64,000 bases of DNA, taken from NCBI RefSeq assembly GCF_907164845.1, contig NZ_OU015430.1, forward strand, positions 124,001 to 188,000. The letters run 5' to 3'. The translations under genes and the position numbers were made by a program. The stretch comes from Lysobacter luteus. Its GTDB lineage: Bacteria; Pseudomonadota; Gammaproteobacteria; Xanthomonadales; Xanthomonadaceae. Numbering within the stretch: position 1 is the first letter of the stretch; each line of letters opens with the position of its first letter. Of the stretch, positions 18,821 to 27,270 are shown in pieces. The notes under the pieces are model-generated. The model searched no databases and was not told the origin of the DNA. It saw nothing but the letters and a program-made list of their open reading frames with translations.

Positions 18821-19788
18821 GCGCAGCGGACCGCCTCGAGCTGATCGCCGACATCGGCGGCACCAACGCCCGCTTCGCGCTGGTCGACCCGGCTGCGCCG
18901 GAGCCCGAACTGTTGCACCCGCAGGCGCTCGAGAACGCACGGTTCGCGAGCCTGCAGCACGCCGCCGAGCACTACCTCGCGATGGTGGACGCACGCCCGC
19001 GCCGCGCGGCGATCGCGTTGGCCTGCCCGATCACCGGGGACGAGATCCGCCTGACCAACCGGGCGTGGTCATTCAGCCGCGCCGAGCTGCAGGTCGCGCT
19101 CGGGCTCGACGAACTGCGCCTGATCAACGACTTCGGTGCGGTCGGCTGGGCCGTGCCGGCGCTCGGTCCCGCCGATCGCATCGCCCTGTACGGGCCGACC
19201 GGCGAGGCGCTGCGGGGCCCGGTCAGCGTGCTCGGCCCCGGCACCGGGTTTGGCGTCGGCCTGCTGGTGGGAGGCGAGGGCGACTGGCACGTGGTGGAGA
19301 CCGAGGGCGGCCACGTCGGGTTCGCGCCGCTGGGCGAAGAGGAGCAGGCGATCGTGCGCTGGATGAACGCACGCCACGGCCGCACGTCGTACGAGCGTGT
19401 GCTGTCGGGGAGCGGGCTGGCCTGCATCGATGCGGTGCTCCGCGGGCTTGATGACGACACCGGTCGTGCGTTGCAGCTGCGCGACCCGGCGGAGGTGGTC
19501 GCCGCGGCGCTCGACGGGCACGATGTGGTTGCGCGCCGCGCACTCGCCCGCTTCTGCGCCATCCTCGGCAGCGTCGCCGGCGACGTCGCGCTGGTGCACG
19601 GCGCGCGCACGGTGATGATCGCCGGCGGCATCGTCCCGCGCTTCATCCCGTTCCTGCGCAGCAGCGCGTTCCGCGAGCGCTTCCTCGCAAAGGGCCGCTT
19701 CGCCGCGTACCTGGAGCAGGTGTCGGTGCAGGTCGCGACCCACCCCAACCCCGGCCTGCTCGGCGCCGCCGTGGCGCTGCGGGCGTGA
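18817..19788 (+). CDS. glk: Glucokinase
   Basis: 323 aa. It phosphorylates glucose with ATP. The phosphate-binding loop [15 protein letters not shown] opens the protein, [13 protein letters not shown] carries the catalytic aspartate, and [12 protein letters not shown] and [14 protein letters not shown] are typical of the bacterial Glk family. It overlaps edd by four bases, making it the fourth gene of the operon and supplying glucose-6-phosphate for zwf from glucose released by the amylases. Confidence 0.94.
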   Translation: MSAADRLELIADIGGTNARFALVDPAAPEPELLHPQALENARFASLQHAAEHYLAMVDARPRRAAIALACPITGDEIRLTNRAWSFSRAELQVALGLDELRLINDFGAVGWAVPALGPADRIALYGPTGEALRGPVSVLGPGTGFGVGLLVGGEGDWHVVETEGGHVGFAPLGEEEQAIVRWMNARHGRTSYERVLSGSGLACIDAVLRGLDDDTGRALQLRDPAEVVAAALDGHDVVARRALARFCAILGSVAGDVALVHGARTVMIAGGIVPRFIPFLRSSAFRERFLAKGRFAAYLEQVSVQVATHPNPGLLGAAVALRA

Positions 19789-19802
19789 TGGTCCGAGCCG
19801 TC

Positions 19803-19870
19803 GTAGGAGCGGCTTCAGCCGCGACCCCCACTGCGGGCGTCAGGACAATCGCGGCTGAAGCCGCTCCTAC
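19803..19870. repeat. REP palindrome pair 1
   Basis: Two inverted copies of GTAGGAGCGGCTTCAGCCGC with a 24-bp spacer, forming a long hairpin between glk and eda. Same family as the elements at 20566, 20663, 22290, 25538 and 26639. Confidence 0.85.
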
Positions 19871-19912
19871 GGGAACATCTCCGATCAGGTTCACCCGGAC
19901 GCACGCCGCCCC

Positions 19913-20569
19913 ATGACCAGCATCGACCACGACAACCGCGCGGCCGCCATCGACGCGATCCTCGCCCGCGCACCGGTATTGCCGGTGCTCGCGATTGAGC
20001 GATTGGACGACGCCGTGCCACTCGCACGCGCGCTCGTCGACGGCGGCCTGCCGGTGCTTGAGGTCACCCTCCGTACTCCGGCCGCGCTGGCCGCGATCAC
20101 CCGGATCACCGCGGAGGTCGGCGGCGCCGTTGTCGGTGCCGGTACCGTGCTGTCACCGGCCGACCTGGACGCGGTGGCCGCGGCCGGCGCCGCGTTCGCG
20201 ATCTCGCCCGGCGCCACCCAGGCGCTCTACACCGCCGCGGAGGGTCAGCGCATGCCGTGGATCCCGGCGATTGCGACTGCGAGCGAGCTCATGCGCGGTC
20301 TCGATCATGGCCACCGCCGCTTCAAGTTCTTCCCGGCCGAGGCCGCTGGCGGCGTGGCGGCATTGAACGCCCTCGCCGGCCCCTTCCCGCAGGCCCGGTT
20401 CTGCCCGACCGGTGGCATCGACGCGACATCGGCCTTGCGCTATCGCGCGCTGCCCAACGTGATGACCGTTGGTGGCTCGTGGATGGTGCCCCGGGAGGCG
20501 ATCGAAGCGCGAGACTGGCAGCGCATCACCGCGCTCGCGCGCGCATGCTGCGCCACCCAGCCACCGTAG
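19913..20569 (+). CDS. eda: 2-dehydro-3-deoxy-phosphogluconate (KDPG) aldolase
   Basis: 218 aa. It cleaves KDPG to pyruvate and glyceraldehyde-3-phosphate, completing the Entner-Doudoroff pathway. The general-base glutamate is in LEVTLRT (E50) and the Schiff-base lysine in FKFFPAE (K138); FCPTGGID follows. A 124-bp gap with a REP hairpin separates it from glk. The TAG stop codon is itself part of the next REP element. Confidence 0.95.
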   Translation: MTSIDHDNRAAAIDAILARAPVLPVLAIERLDDAVPLARALVDGGLPVLEVTLRTPAALAAITRITAEVGGAVVGAGTVLSPADLDAVAAAGAAFAISPGATQALYTAAEGQRMPWIPAIATASELMRGLDHGHRRFKFFPAEAAGGVAALNALAGPFPQARFCPTGGIDATSALRYRALPNVMTVGGSWMVPREAIEARDWQRITALARACCATQPP

Positions 20570-20638
20570 GAGCGACGTAACTCGCGATCCGAATTCCGCA
20601 ATCGACGAAGCCACGATCGCGACTTACGTCGCTCCTAC
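20566..20638. repeat. REP palindrome pair 2 (GACGTAA variant)
   Basis: Inverted copies beginning GTAGGAGCGACGTAA, with the other arm ending TTACGTCGCTCCTAC. The outer bases match the other REPs while the inner stem differs in a compensated way. It begins one base before the eda stop codon. Confidence 0.8.
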
Positions 20639-20662
20639 ATCCAGGCGGTTTCGGTCCGCCTT

Positions 20663-20737
20663 GTCGGAGCGGCTTCAGCCGCGATCGGGTCGTCGGCCCC
20701 AGCGCATTTTCTCGATCGCGGCTGAAGCCGCTCCTAC
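20663..20737. repeat. REP palindrome pair 3
   Basis: Left arm GTCGGAGCGGCTTCAGCCGC (one change from the family) and right arm GCGGCTGAAGCCGCTCCTAC enclose about 35 bp. Lies just downstream of the symporter stop, where it may act as a convergent terminator. Confidence 0.8.
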
Positions 20738-20751
20738 AGCAAACGGGGCGA

Positions 20752-22170
20752 TCACGCCTTGCCCAGCGCCACCGCGCTTCGGCCGTCCAGCACGCGCCCC
20801 AACACCCACGTCAACGACACCGTCGCCACCAGGGTGATGAACATCAGGTGGATGTAGTGCAGCGGGGTCCACGCGAAGGTGAATACCGCATACAGCGCCG
20901 CGCCGAACACCAGCCCGCCGCGGACCGCGCGCGAGTCGATGCGCTTGAACAGCACCGCGACGATGAAGGCCGCAAGCACCGGCATGGAGTAGAGGCCGTT
21001 GAGCTGCTGCAGGGTGGCAATGATGCTTTCGGCATGCTGGTACAGCGGCACCATCGCCAGTGACACCGCCGCGAACACCAGTGCGACCCGCTGCCCGATC
21101 CGCCGTGCGTCGGCGTCCGGGTTCAGCTTCGCCAGGTGGATGTCGCAGGTGTACAGCGCCGACGCCGAGTTGAGGCAGGAGTTGAAGCTCGACAGCACCG
21201 CCCCGGCAATCACCGCCGCGAACGCGCCCGACAGCCAGTCCGGCAACACGTCAGCCACCAGCCGCCCGTACGCCACGTCGCCGACATCGCCGTAGAGCTT
21301 GTAGGCGATCACGCCCGGCAGGATCACCAGCAGCGGCGTCACCAGCTTGAACGCCGCGGCGGCGTATATCCCCTTCTGGGCCTCGCGCACCGAACGCGCG
21401 GCCAACGCGCGCTGGGCGATGACCATGTTGGTGCCCCAGTAGAAGATGTGGATGAACACCATCCCGGTCAGCAGCGTGTGCCAGGGGATGTCGGAATCGC
21501 TGTCGCCGACCAGCGTCCAGCGCTCGGCCGGGACGCCCGACAGGTCCCAGTCGACCGCCGCCAGCGCGAACAGCGTCACCGCCACGCCCATCACCAGCAG
21601 GCCGATGCCGTTCCAGGTGTCGGAGATGGCAATCGCGCGCAGCCCGCCAAACGCGGCGTAGGCCAATCCACCGGCGGCGAACAGCGCCGCGATGGTGGCA
21701 ATCGACCACTCCAGCCCGAACATCGACTTCATGAAGACCGCGCCGGTGTACAGCACCACCGGCAGCAGGATGAACATGTAGCCGGCCAGGAACAGCACCG
21801 ACACCACCCGCCGCAGCGCCGGGTCGCCGAGACGCTTTTCCAGCAGTTCGGTGGTTGTGGTGCAGTCGTGGCGGTAGTACATCGGGACCAGCACGTGCGC
21901 CAGCACCAGCAGGCCGGCGGCGGCGCCGAACTCCCACCACGCAACCAGCATCATCTGCGCGCCGTTCATGCCGACGATCTGTTCGGCACTCAGGTTGGTC
22001 AGCAGCAGCGACCCGGCGATGAACGGCCAGGCCAGGGTGCCGCCGGCGAGGAAGTAGTCACGCGAGGCGTTGGCGCTGTGCACCGCCCGCCGGCAACGCC
22101 ACCACGTCAGCAGCGCGACCAGCGCGGTCAACGCGACGAACACCGCCACCTGCAATGCATTCGAGTCCAA
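20752..22170 (-). CDS. Sodium:solute (probably sugar) symporter, SSS family
   Basis: 472 aa with about 13-14 membrane helices. Family features: FLAGGTLAWPFIAGSLLLTNLSAEQIVGMNG near the N-terminus, TELLEKRLGD, and AVIAGAVLSSFNSCLNSASALYTCDI with the conserved Ser/Asn sodium-site region. It resembles vSGLT/YidK-type sugar transporters. The upstream operator TGAATACGTATGCA at 22246 places it in the same probable LacI regulon as the Entner-Doudoroff and maltose genes, favouring a hexose or oligosaccharide substrate. The exact sugar is not readable. Confidence 0.85.
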   Translation of the reverse strand: MDSNALQVAVFVALTALVALLTWWRCRRAVHSANASRDYFLAGGTLAWPFIAGSLLLTNLSAEQIVGMNGAQMMLVAWWEFGAAAGLLVLAHVLVPMYYRHDCTTTTELLEKRLGDPALRRVVSVLFLAGYMFILLPVVLYTGAVFMKSMFGLEWSIATIAALFAAGGLAYAAFGGLRAIAISDTWNGIGLLVMGVAVTLFALAAVDWDLSGVPAERWTLVGDSDSDIPWHTLLTGMVFIHIFYWGTNMVIAQRALAARSVREAQKGIYAAAAFKLVTPLLVILPGVIAYKLYGDVGDVAYGRLVADVLPDWLSGAFAAVIAGAVLSSFNSCLNSASALYTCDIHLAKLNPDADARRIGQRVALVFAAVSLAMVPLYQHAESIIATLQQLNGLYSMPVLAAFIVAVLFKRIDSRAVRGGLVFGAALYAVFTFAWTPLHYIHLMFITLVATVSLTWVLGRVLDGRSAVALGKA

Positions 22171-22245
22171 GCTCCGGTCTCCCCGCCGGCCAGCAACCCC
22201 GCCACGCTAGCGCGCAGCCGCACCGCAGCATCGCCCCGCACGCGG

Positions 22246-22259
22246 TGAATACGTATGCA
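22246..22259. promoter_or_regulatory. LacI-type operator upstream of the sugar symporter
   Basis: TGAATACGTATGCA, 76 bp before the symporter start on the minus strand. Differs from the 56576 copy by one base. Confidence 0.7.
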
Positions 22260-22289
22260 GCGCACGCGCCCCGCTGCCAACCGGCCACC

Positions 22290-22314
22290 GTAGGAGCGAC
22301 GTAAGTCGCGATCG
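22290..22314. repeat. Single REP arm (GACGTAA variant)
   Basis: GTAGGAGCGACGTAAGTCGC without an inverted partner nearby. Itself a short palindrome around GTAAGT/ACGTAAGT. Confidence 0.7.
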
Positions 22315-22420
22315 TGGAACCGGCGTCCGACAGGGCCCCGGATGCCGCGCCGATGGCCAAAGCTGCCTTCGGTCGCCTCTCGGCAGACAATAGGCCCCTT
22401 GACCTGCCGCCGTTGAGCCG

Positions 22421-23335
22421 ATGATTCCTTCCGTTCTTCCCGATTTCACCTTCACTCCCCGCCGCTTCGAAGTACGCCCCGGCATCGGGATGAGCTACCT
22501 CGACGAGGGCCCGCGCGACGGCGAGATCGTGGTGATGCTCCACGGCAATCCGTCATGGAGCTTCTATTGGCGCCACCTGGTAGCGGGCTTGAGTGACCGC
22601 TACCGCTGCATCGTGCCCGACCACGTCGGCATGGGCCTGTCCGACCGGCCCGATGACGCGGCCGGTGCGTCGCCGCGCTACGACTACACGTTGCAGTCGC
22701 GCGTGGACGATCTCGATGCCCTGCTTGCGCACCTGGGCATCACCGGCCCGGTCACGCTGGCGGTGCACGACTGGGGCGGGATGATCGGTTTCGGCTGGGC
22801 GTTGTCGCACATGGCGCAGGTGCGGCGGCTGGTAGTGCTCAACACGGCGGCGTTTCCGCTGCCGTCGGCCAAGCCGATGCCGTGGCAGTTGTCGCTCGGT
22901 CGTGACTCGCGCATCGGCGGTTGGCTGATCCGGCGGTTCAACCTGTTCGCCCGCGGGGCCGCGTGGCTGGGGACGGAACGCGTGCTCCCGGCGGATGTGC
23001 GGCGGGGCTACATCGCGCCTTACAACGGCTGGCGCAACGCGATCAGCACGCTGCGCTTCATGCAGGACATCCCGCTGCGCGAGGGCGACCCGGCGTGGCC
23101 GCTGGTGGCGGAGGCCGGCCGGCGACTGCACGGGTTCGCCGACCGCCCGGCCTTCATCGGCTGGGGGTTGAAGGACTTCGTGTTCGACCGGCACTTCCTG
23201 GACGGGTTCCGCCGCGCGCTGCCGGAGGCGGACGTGCATGCGTTCGACGATGCCGGCCATTACGTGCTGGAAGACCGGCACGAGGTGCTCGTCCCGGCCA
23301 TCCGCGCGTTCCTGGACACGCACCCGATCGCTTGA
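22421..23335 (+). CDS. oleB: OleB-like alpha/beta hydrolase (beta-lactone decarboxylase)
   Basis: 304 aa, haloalkane-dehalogenase-like fold. OleB removes CO2 from a cis-beta-lactone to yield a long-chain cis-olefin. HGNPSWSFYWR gives the oxyanion region, the nucleophile elbow VHDWGGMIG places aspartate at D117, and GHYVLED supplies the histidine. The assignment to OleB rather than a dehalogenase rests on the neighbours: oleC and oleD follow. oleA, the thiolase for the first step, is not upstream; a symporter lies there instead. Confidence 0.82.
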   Translation: MIPSVLPDFTFTPRRFEVRPGIGMSYLDEGPRDGEIVVMLHGNPSWSFYWRHLVAGLSDRYRCIVPDHVGMGLSDRPDDAAGASPRYDYTLQSRVDDLDALLAHLGITGPVTLAVHDWGGMIGFGWALSHMAQVRRLVVLNTAAFPLPSAKPMPWQLSLGRDSRIGGWLIRRFNLFARGAAWLGTERVLPADVRRGYIAPYNGWRNAISTLRFMQDIPLREGDPAWPLVAEAGRRLHGFADRPAFIGWGLKDFVFDRHFLDGFRRALPEADVHAFDDAGHYVLEDRHEVLVPAIRAFLDTHPIA

Positions 23336-23340
23336 TGCGG

Positions 23341-23706
23341 TCAGGCGGCGATGTCGCCGTCGTCGTGCCAGTCGGCGGGGGTGAGCGGTGCCAGGCCGTG
23401 GGCGATGCGGGCCTTGTCGCACTGCGGGCTGTGCGCGCCGAACTCCCAGGACGCGAGCACCTCGCGGCACACGCTCGGCTTGTCGGGGTGGATGGTGCAG
23501 CGTGCCCGTACGCCGATCTCGGCATCCAGGGCGATGCAGCGCGGCGCTGGCGACCAGGTGCCCCGCATGTAGACGCGGTGCGGGTCGAGCCGCGCGGTCA
23601 GTCCGGCCGGCACGGTGCCGCCCATCATGGGTTCGGTCTCCGACCAGTGGAAGCCGACGCGGAAGTGGGCGCAGCAGGCGCCGCAGCTCAGGCAGGGATG
23701 GTTCAC
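23341..23706 (-). CDS. YkgJ-family cysteine-cluster protein
   Basis: 121 aa. It begins MNHPCLSCGACCAHFRV, the CxxCxxCC signature of this family of putative zinc or iron chelating proteins, with further cysteines in RCTIHPDKPSVCRE and SPQCDKARI. Function unknown. It sits antisense between oleB and oleC, and its stop is five bases from the oleB stop (convergent). Confidence 0.85.
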   Translation of the reverse strand: MNHPCLSCGACCAHFRVGFHWSETEPMMGGTVPAGLTARLDPHRVYMRGTWSPAPRCIALDAEIGVRARCTIHPDKPSVCREVLASWEFGAHSPQCDKARIAHGLAPLTPADWHDDGDIAA

Positions 23707-23888
23707 GGGCGCAAGCCGGTGGGCCCGGGCGGCCGGGAGGACGCCGGAATCGGGGCGGCGATTTTGCGGGTTCCACGGCCGCGCGCAAGCCCCCCGTGGC
23801 GATCCGTATCGCCCGCGGGGCCTACGGTTCAGGCAGGTGTTGGCGCGCGCGGCTTCGCCCGGCCTGCGCCAGCGGCGACAATGGCGCC

Positions 23889-25541
23889 ATGACCGCTCCC
23901 TGCAACATCGCCGCCGCGCTGCCGCGGCTGGCTGCCGAGTCGCCGGACCGCATTGCGATGCGTTGCCCCGGCGGGCGTGGACCCGACGGCATGGCGCGTT
24001 ACGACGTCACCCTGACCTACGGCGAGCTCGACGCGCGCAGCGATGCGATCGCCGCCGGCCTGGCCGCGCACGGCGTGGTGCGCGGCACCCGCACGGTGGT
24101 GATGGTGCGGCCGTCACCGGCGTTCTTCCTGCTGATGTTCGCGCTCTTCAAGGCCGGCGCGGTGCCGGTGCTGGTCGACCCGGGCATCGACAAGCGCGCG
24201 CTGCGGCAATGCCTGGACGAGGCGCGGCCGGAGGCGTTCGTCGGCATCCCGCTGGCACACCTCGCGCGGCGGCTGCTGGGATGGGCGCGGTCGGCCAGCG
24301 TGCGGGTCACCACCGGTGCCCGCGCATGGCTGGCGGACACCACCCTGGCCGATGTCGAGGCGGCGGGGGTTGGTGCGGGGCCGCAACTGGCCGACACCGC
24401 GCCGGACGACGTCGCCGCGATCCTGTTCACCAGCGGCTCGACCGGGGTGCCCAAGGGCGTGGTCTACCGCCACCGTCATTTCGTGGCGCAGGCGGCCATG
24501 CTCGGCGAGGCGTTCGGCATCGCGCCGGGCGGGGTCAACCTGCCGACGTTCCCGCCATTCGCCCTGTTCGACCCGGCATTGGGGCTGACGTCGGTGATCC
24601 CGGACATGGACCCGACGCGGCCCGCCCGTGCCGACCCGCGTCGCCTGCACGACGCGATTGCGCGGTTCGGGGTCGACCAGCTGTTCGGCTCGCCCGCCCT
24701 GATGGCGGTGCTCGCCCGGCACGGTGCACCCCTGCCGACAGTGCGACGGGTGATGTCGGCGGGCGCGCCGGTGCCGGCCGAGGTGGTCGCCAGTCTGCGT
24801 GCGTTGCTGCCTGAAGACGCAGAGTTCTGGACGCCATACGGCGCCACCGAATGCCTGCCGGTCGCGCTGGTCGAAGGCCGCGAGCTGCAGGCCACGCGCG
24901 CGGCGACCGAGGCCGGCGCCGGTACCTGCGTCGGCCGTCCGGTGCCGCCCATCGAGGTCCGCATCATCGCCATCACCGAGCAGGCGATCGCGCGCTGGGA
25001 CGACGCACGCGAACTGCCGGCGGGCGAAGTCGGCGAGATCACCGTCGCCGGGCCGACCGCGACCGACACCTACTTCAACCGCGACGCGCAGACGCGGTTG
25101 GCGAAGATCAGCGAGCACACCCCGGGCGGTGATCGCGTCGTGCATCGCATGGGCGACGTGGGCTACTTCGACGCCGAGGGCCGGCTGTGGTTCTGCGGCC
25201 GCAAGTCGCACCGGGTCGCGACCGCGTCCGGCACGCTGTTCACCGAGCAGGTCGAGCCGGTCTTCAACACCCACCCGAAGGTGCGACGGACCGCGCTCGT
25301 CGGTGTCGGCGCCATCGCGGCACGGACGCCGGTGCTGTGCGTCGAGCTGGCCGAGGGCGTAGCGCGCGGCGAGTGGTCCGGCATCGAGCGCGACTTGCGC
25401 CGCATCGGCGCCGCGCACCCGCACACCGCCGGCATCGATCGCTTCCTGCGGCATCCGGGATTCCCTGTCGACATCCGTCACAACGCCAAGATCGGCCGTG
25501 AGACGCTGGCCGCCTGGGCGCAGAAGCGCCTGCCGTCGTAG
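23889..25541 (+). CDS. oleC: OleC-like AMP-dependent beta-lactone synthetase
   Basis: 550 aa, ANL superfamily. OleC uses ATP to close 2-alkyl-3-hydroxyalkanoates to a beta-lactone. The phosphate-binding motif FTSGSTGVPKG lies at about 180-190, WTPYGATECLPV is the aromatic/adenine motif, GDVGYFDAEGRLWFCGRKSHRV the hinge region, and HNAKIGRE carries the C-terminal lysine. ATG 23889 gives the family length. A different acyl-CoA ligase role is possible, but the flanking oleB and oleD make OleC the best call. The TAG stop overlaps a REP. Confidence 0.85.
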   Translation: MTAPCNIAAALPRLAAESPDRIAMRCPGGRGPDGMARYDVTLTYGELDARSDAIAAGLAAHGVVRGTRTVVMVRPSPAFFLLMFALFKAGAVPVLVDPGIDKRALRQCLDEARPEAFVGIPLAHLARRLLGWARSASVRVTTGARAWLADTTLADVEAAGVGAGPQLADTAPDDVAAILFTSGSTGVPKGVVYRHRHFVAQAAMLGEAFGIAPGGVNLPTFPPFALFDPALGLTSVIPDMDPTRPARADPRRLHDAIARFGVDQLFGSPALMAVLARHGAPLPTVRRVMSAGAPVPAEVVASLRALLPEDAEFWTPYGATECLPVALVEGRELQATRAATEAGAGTCVGRPVPPIEVRIIAITEQAIARWDDARELPAGEVGEITVAGPTATDTYFNRDAQTRLAKISEHTPGGDRVVHRMGDVGYFDAEGRLWFCGRKSHRVATASGTLFTEQVEPVFNTHPKVRRTALVGVGAIAARTPVLCVELAEGVARGEWSGIERDLRRIGAAHPHTAGIDRFLRHPGFPVDIRHNAKIGRETLAAWAQKRLPS

Positions 25542-25612
25542 GAGCGGCTTCAGCCGCGATCGGATATCGCGAGCCACCACTGGGTCTTCGATCGCGCCTG
25601 AAGCCCGCTCAC
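25538..25612. repeat. REP palindrome pair 5, degenerate right arm
   Basis: Left arm GTAGGAGCGGCTTCAGCCGC includes the oleC TAG stop. The right arm (GCGCCTGAAGCCCGCTCACA) has diverged, so the hairpin is imperfect. Confidence 0.75.
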
Positions 25613-25643
25613 ACCGAACCTGCACGAACACGGAGGCACTCAA

Positions 25644-26642
25644 TTGAAGATCCTGGTCACCGGCGGTGGCGGCTTCCTCGGCCAAGCCTTGTGCCGCGGC
25701 CTGCGCGCCCGCGGCCATGAGGTCGCCAGCTTCAACCGCGGGCACTACCCGGAACTCGAGGCGATCGGCGTCGCCCAGCTCCGCGGCGACCTGGCCGACC
25801 GCGACGCCGTCATCGCCGCCGCCGACGGCTGCGAAGCGGTCTTCCACAATGCGGCCAAGGCTGGCGCATGGGGGCCGTACGAGGACTACCACCGCGCCAA
25901 CGCGCTGGGCACGCGGCACGTGCTGGACGCGTGCCGCACCCATCGCATCGGCCGCCTGGTGTACACCTCCACCCCGAGCGTCACCCACCGCGCGACGCAC
26001 CCGGTCGAGGGCCTCGGCGCCGACGAGGTGCCGTATGGCGAGGGCTTCAAGGCGCCGTATGCCACCACCAAGACCATCGCCGAAAAGGAAGTGCTGGCGG
26101 CCAACGATGCAGCGCTCGCCACCGTCGCCCTGCGTCCGCGGCTGATCTGGGGGCCGGGCGACAACCAGCTCCTGCCCCGGCTGGCCGAACGTGCCCGGAC
26201 CGGCCGACTGCGGCTGGTCGGCGACGGCCACAACCTGGTCGATACCACCTATATCGACAATGCCGCACAGGCGCATTTCGACGCGTTCGACGCGCTCGCG
26301 CCGGGCGCCGCCTGCGCTGGCCGCGCCTACTTCATCAGCAACGGCGACCCGCGCACCATGCGCGAGACCATCAACGCGCTGCTTGCCGCGGTGGGTGCGC
26401 CCACGGTCGACAGGACCGTACCGTTCGGCCTCGCCTACGCCATCGGCGCCGCCTGCGAAGCGCTGTGGGGTGCATTGCCGCTCAAGGGCGAGCCGCCATT
26501 GACGCGCTTCCTCGCCGAACAGCTGGTCACCCCGCACTGGTACGACATGGGCCCGGCGCGGCGCGACTTCGGTTACGTGCCGCCGGTCGGCTTCGACGAG
26601 GGCCTCGCCCGCCTCCGGGAGGCCTGGCACCCCACCCCGTAG
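25644..26642 (+). CDS. oleD: OleD-like NAD(P)-dependent 2-alkyl-3-oxoalkanoate reductase
   Basis: 332 aa, TTG start, extended short-chain dehydrogenase (3-beta-HSD type). The Rossmann motif TGGGGFLG is at 6-13 and the catalytic pair is Y139 and K143 in PYATTK. OleD reduces the beta-keto acid made by OleA, giving the substrate for OleC. A GGAGGC ribosome site precedes the TTG. The ORF ends in a TAG shared with a REP arm. Confidence 0.85.
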   Translation: MKILVTGGGGFLGQALCRGLRARGHEVASFNRGHYPELEAIGVAQLRGDLADRDAVIAAADGCEAVFHNAAKAGAWGPYEDYHRANALGTRHVLDACRTHRIGRLVYTSTPSVTHRATHPVEGLGADEVPYGEGFKAPYATTKTIAEKEVLAANDAALATVALRPRLIWGPGDNQLLPRLAERARTGRLRLVGDGHNLVDTTYIDNAAQAHFDAFDALAPGAACAGRAYFISNGDPRTMRETINALLAAVGAPTVDRTVPFGLAYAIGAACEALWGALPLKGEPPLTRFLAEQLVTPHWYDMGPARRDFGYVPPVGFDEGLARLREAWHPTP

Positions 26643-26662
26643 GAGCGGCTTCAGCTGTGATC
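26639..26662. repeat. Single REP arm, degenerate
   Basis: GTAGGAGCGGCTTCAGCTGT; supplies the oleD TAG stop. No inverted partner. Confidence 0.7.
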
Positions 26663-26743
26663 GGCCTCGGCCCGATCCGTATTGGCGATGTCGAGCAGTT
26701 CTTCGATGCGGCCGAGTACCGCTTCGTCGCGTGACTTAGTGAT

Positions 26744-26968
26744 TTAGGCACTCAACGGAGCGTCGACAGAGCCGGTAACCGTCACAGCGTCCAAGTCATC
26801 AAGGATGCGCACCTGCACGTTCGCTCCATGCCTGACGGCCTCAACGCGAGCGGCTTGCATCCCTGCGCTCCACGCGTGGACCAGCGTCTTGTGGCGACGG
26901 CCGTCTGTGGGGCATCGGGTCTCATTGCCGATCTCATCCGTTATCCGAAGCTCGACTCTGTAGCCCAT
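26744..26968 (-). CDS. Small hypothetical protein
   Basis: 74 aa beginning MGYRVELRITDEIGNETRCP. Reads as a small alpha/beta protein (VRILDDLDAVTVTGSVDAP). Codon composition is less GC-rich than its neighbours. A GGGGAATCGCC leader offers a ribosome site. No family recognised; the 16-bp palindrome at 27110 lies 140 bp upstream of its start and could be its operator. Confidence 0.5.
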   Translation of the reverse strand: MGYRVELRITDEIGNETRCPTDGRRHKTLVHAWSAGMQAARVEAVRHGANVQVRILDDLDAVTVTGSVDAPLSA

Positions 26969-27109
26969 GGCGATTCCCCGAGTATGTAGCCCCGGGGCTG
27001 GCCGGACTCCGCCGCATCCAATGCAGCTTCAGTAGTTGCCAGCCACCGGGGCCGCGACAGAGTCGCTCCTTGCGGAGCCGGCAGGTATCAGTAGGTATCG
27101 CGCCCTTGC

Positions 27110-27125
27110 GTAGGAAATTTCCTAC
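27110..27125. promoter_or_regulatory. Perfect 16-bp palindrome, possible operator
   Basis: GTAGGAAATTTCCTAC, perfectly symmetric, AT-rich centre in a GC-rich region. Binding protein unknown. Confidence 0.45.
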
Positions 27126-27187
27126 CCTGGAAAAGTTCGCGCTTAATGTTTCGCGTGCGACCTATGTCACCCCGACGCAGCTCTCGC

Positions 27188-27219
27188 AAAAGAAAGCCCC
27201 GCCGGCGAACCGGCGGGGC
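27188..27219 (-). terminator. Intrinsic terminator of the TonB receptor gene
   Basis: Ten-bp stem GCCCCGCCGG / CCGGCGGGGC with loop CGAA, followed on the minus strand by TTTCTTTT. Confidence 0.85.
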
Positions 27220-27270
27220 AGTCGGGGTAGAACCTGTTCGAGTCGGGACATGCGGCTTCCCGCTCGCACC

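Larger units (their letters stand above)
26969..27270. other. Intergenic stretch with palindrome and terminator
   Basis: 302 bases between two leftward genes. It contains the perfect palindrome at 27110-27125 and the terminator of the TonB receptor at 27188-27219. A direct repeat of AGGTATC occurs at 27083 and 27093, just left of the palindrome. No coding sequence supported. Confidence 0.6.
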
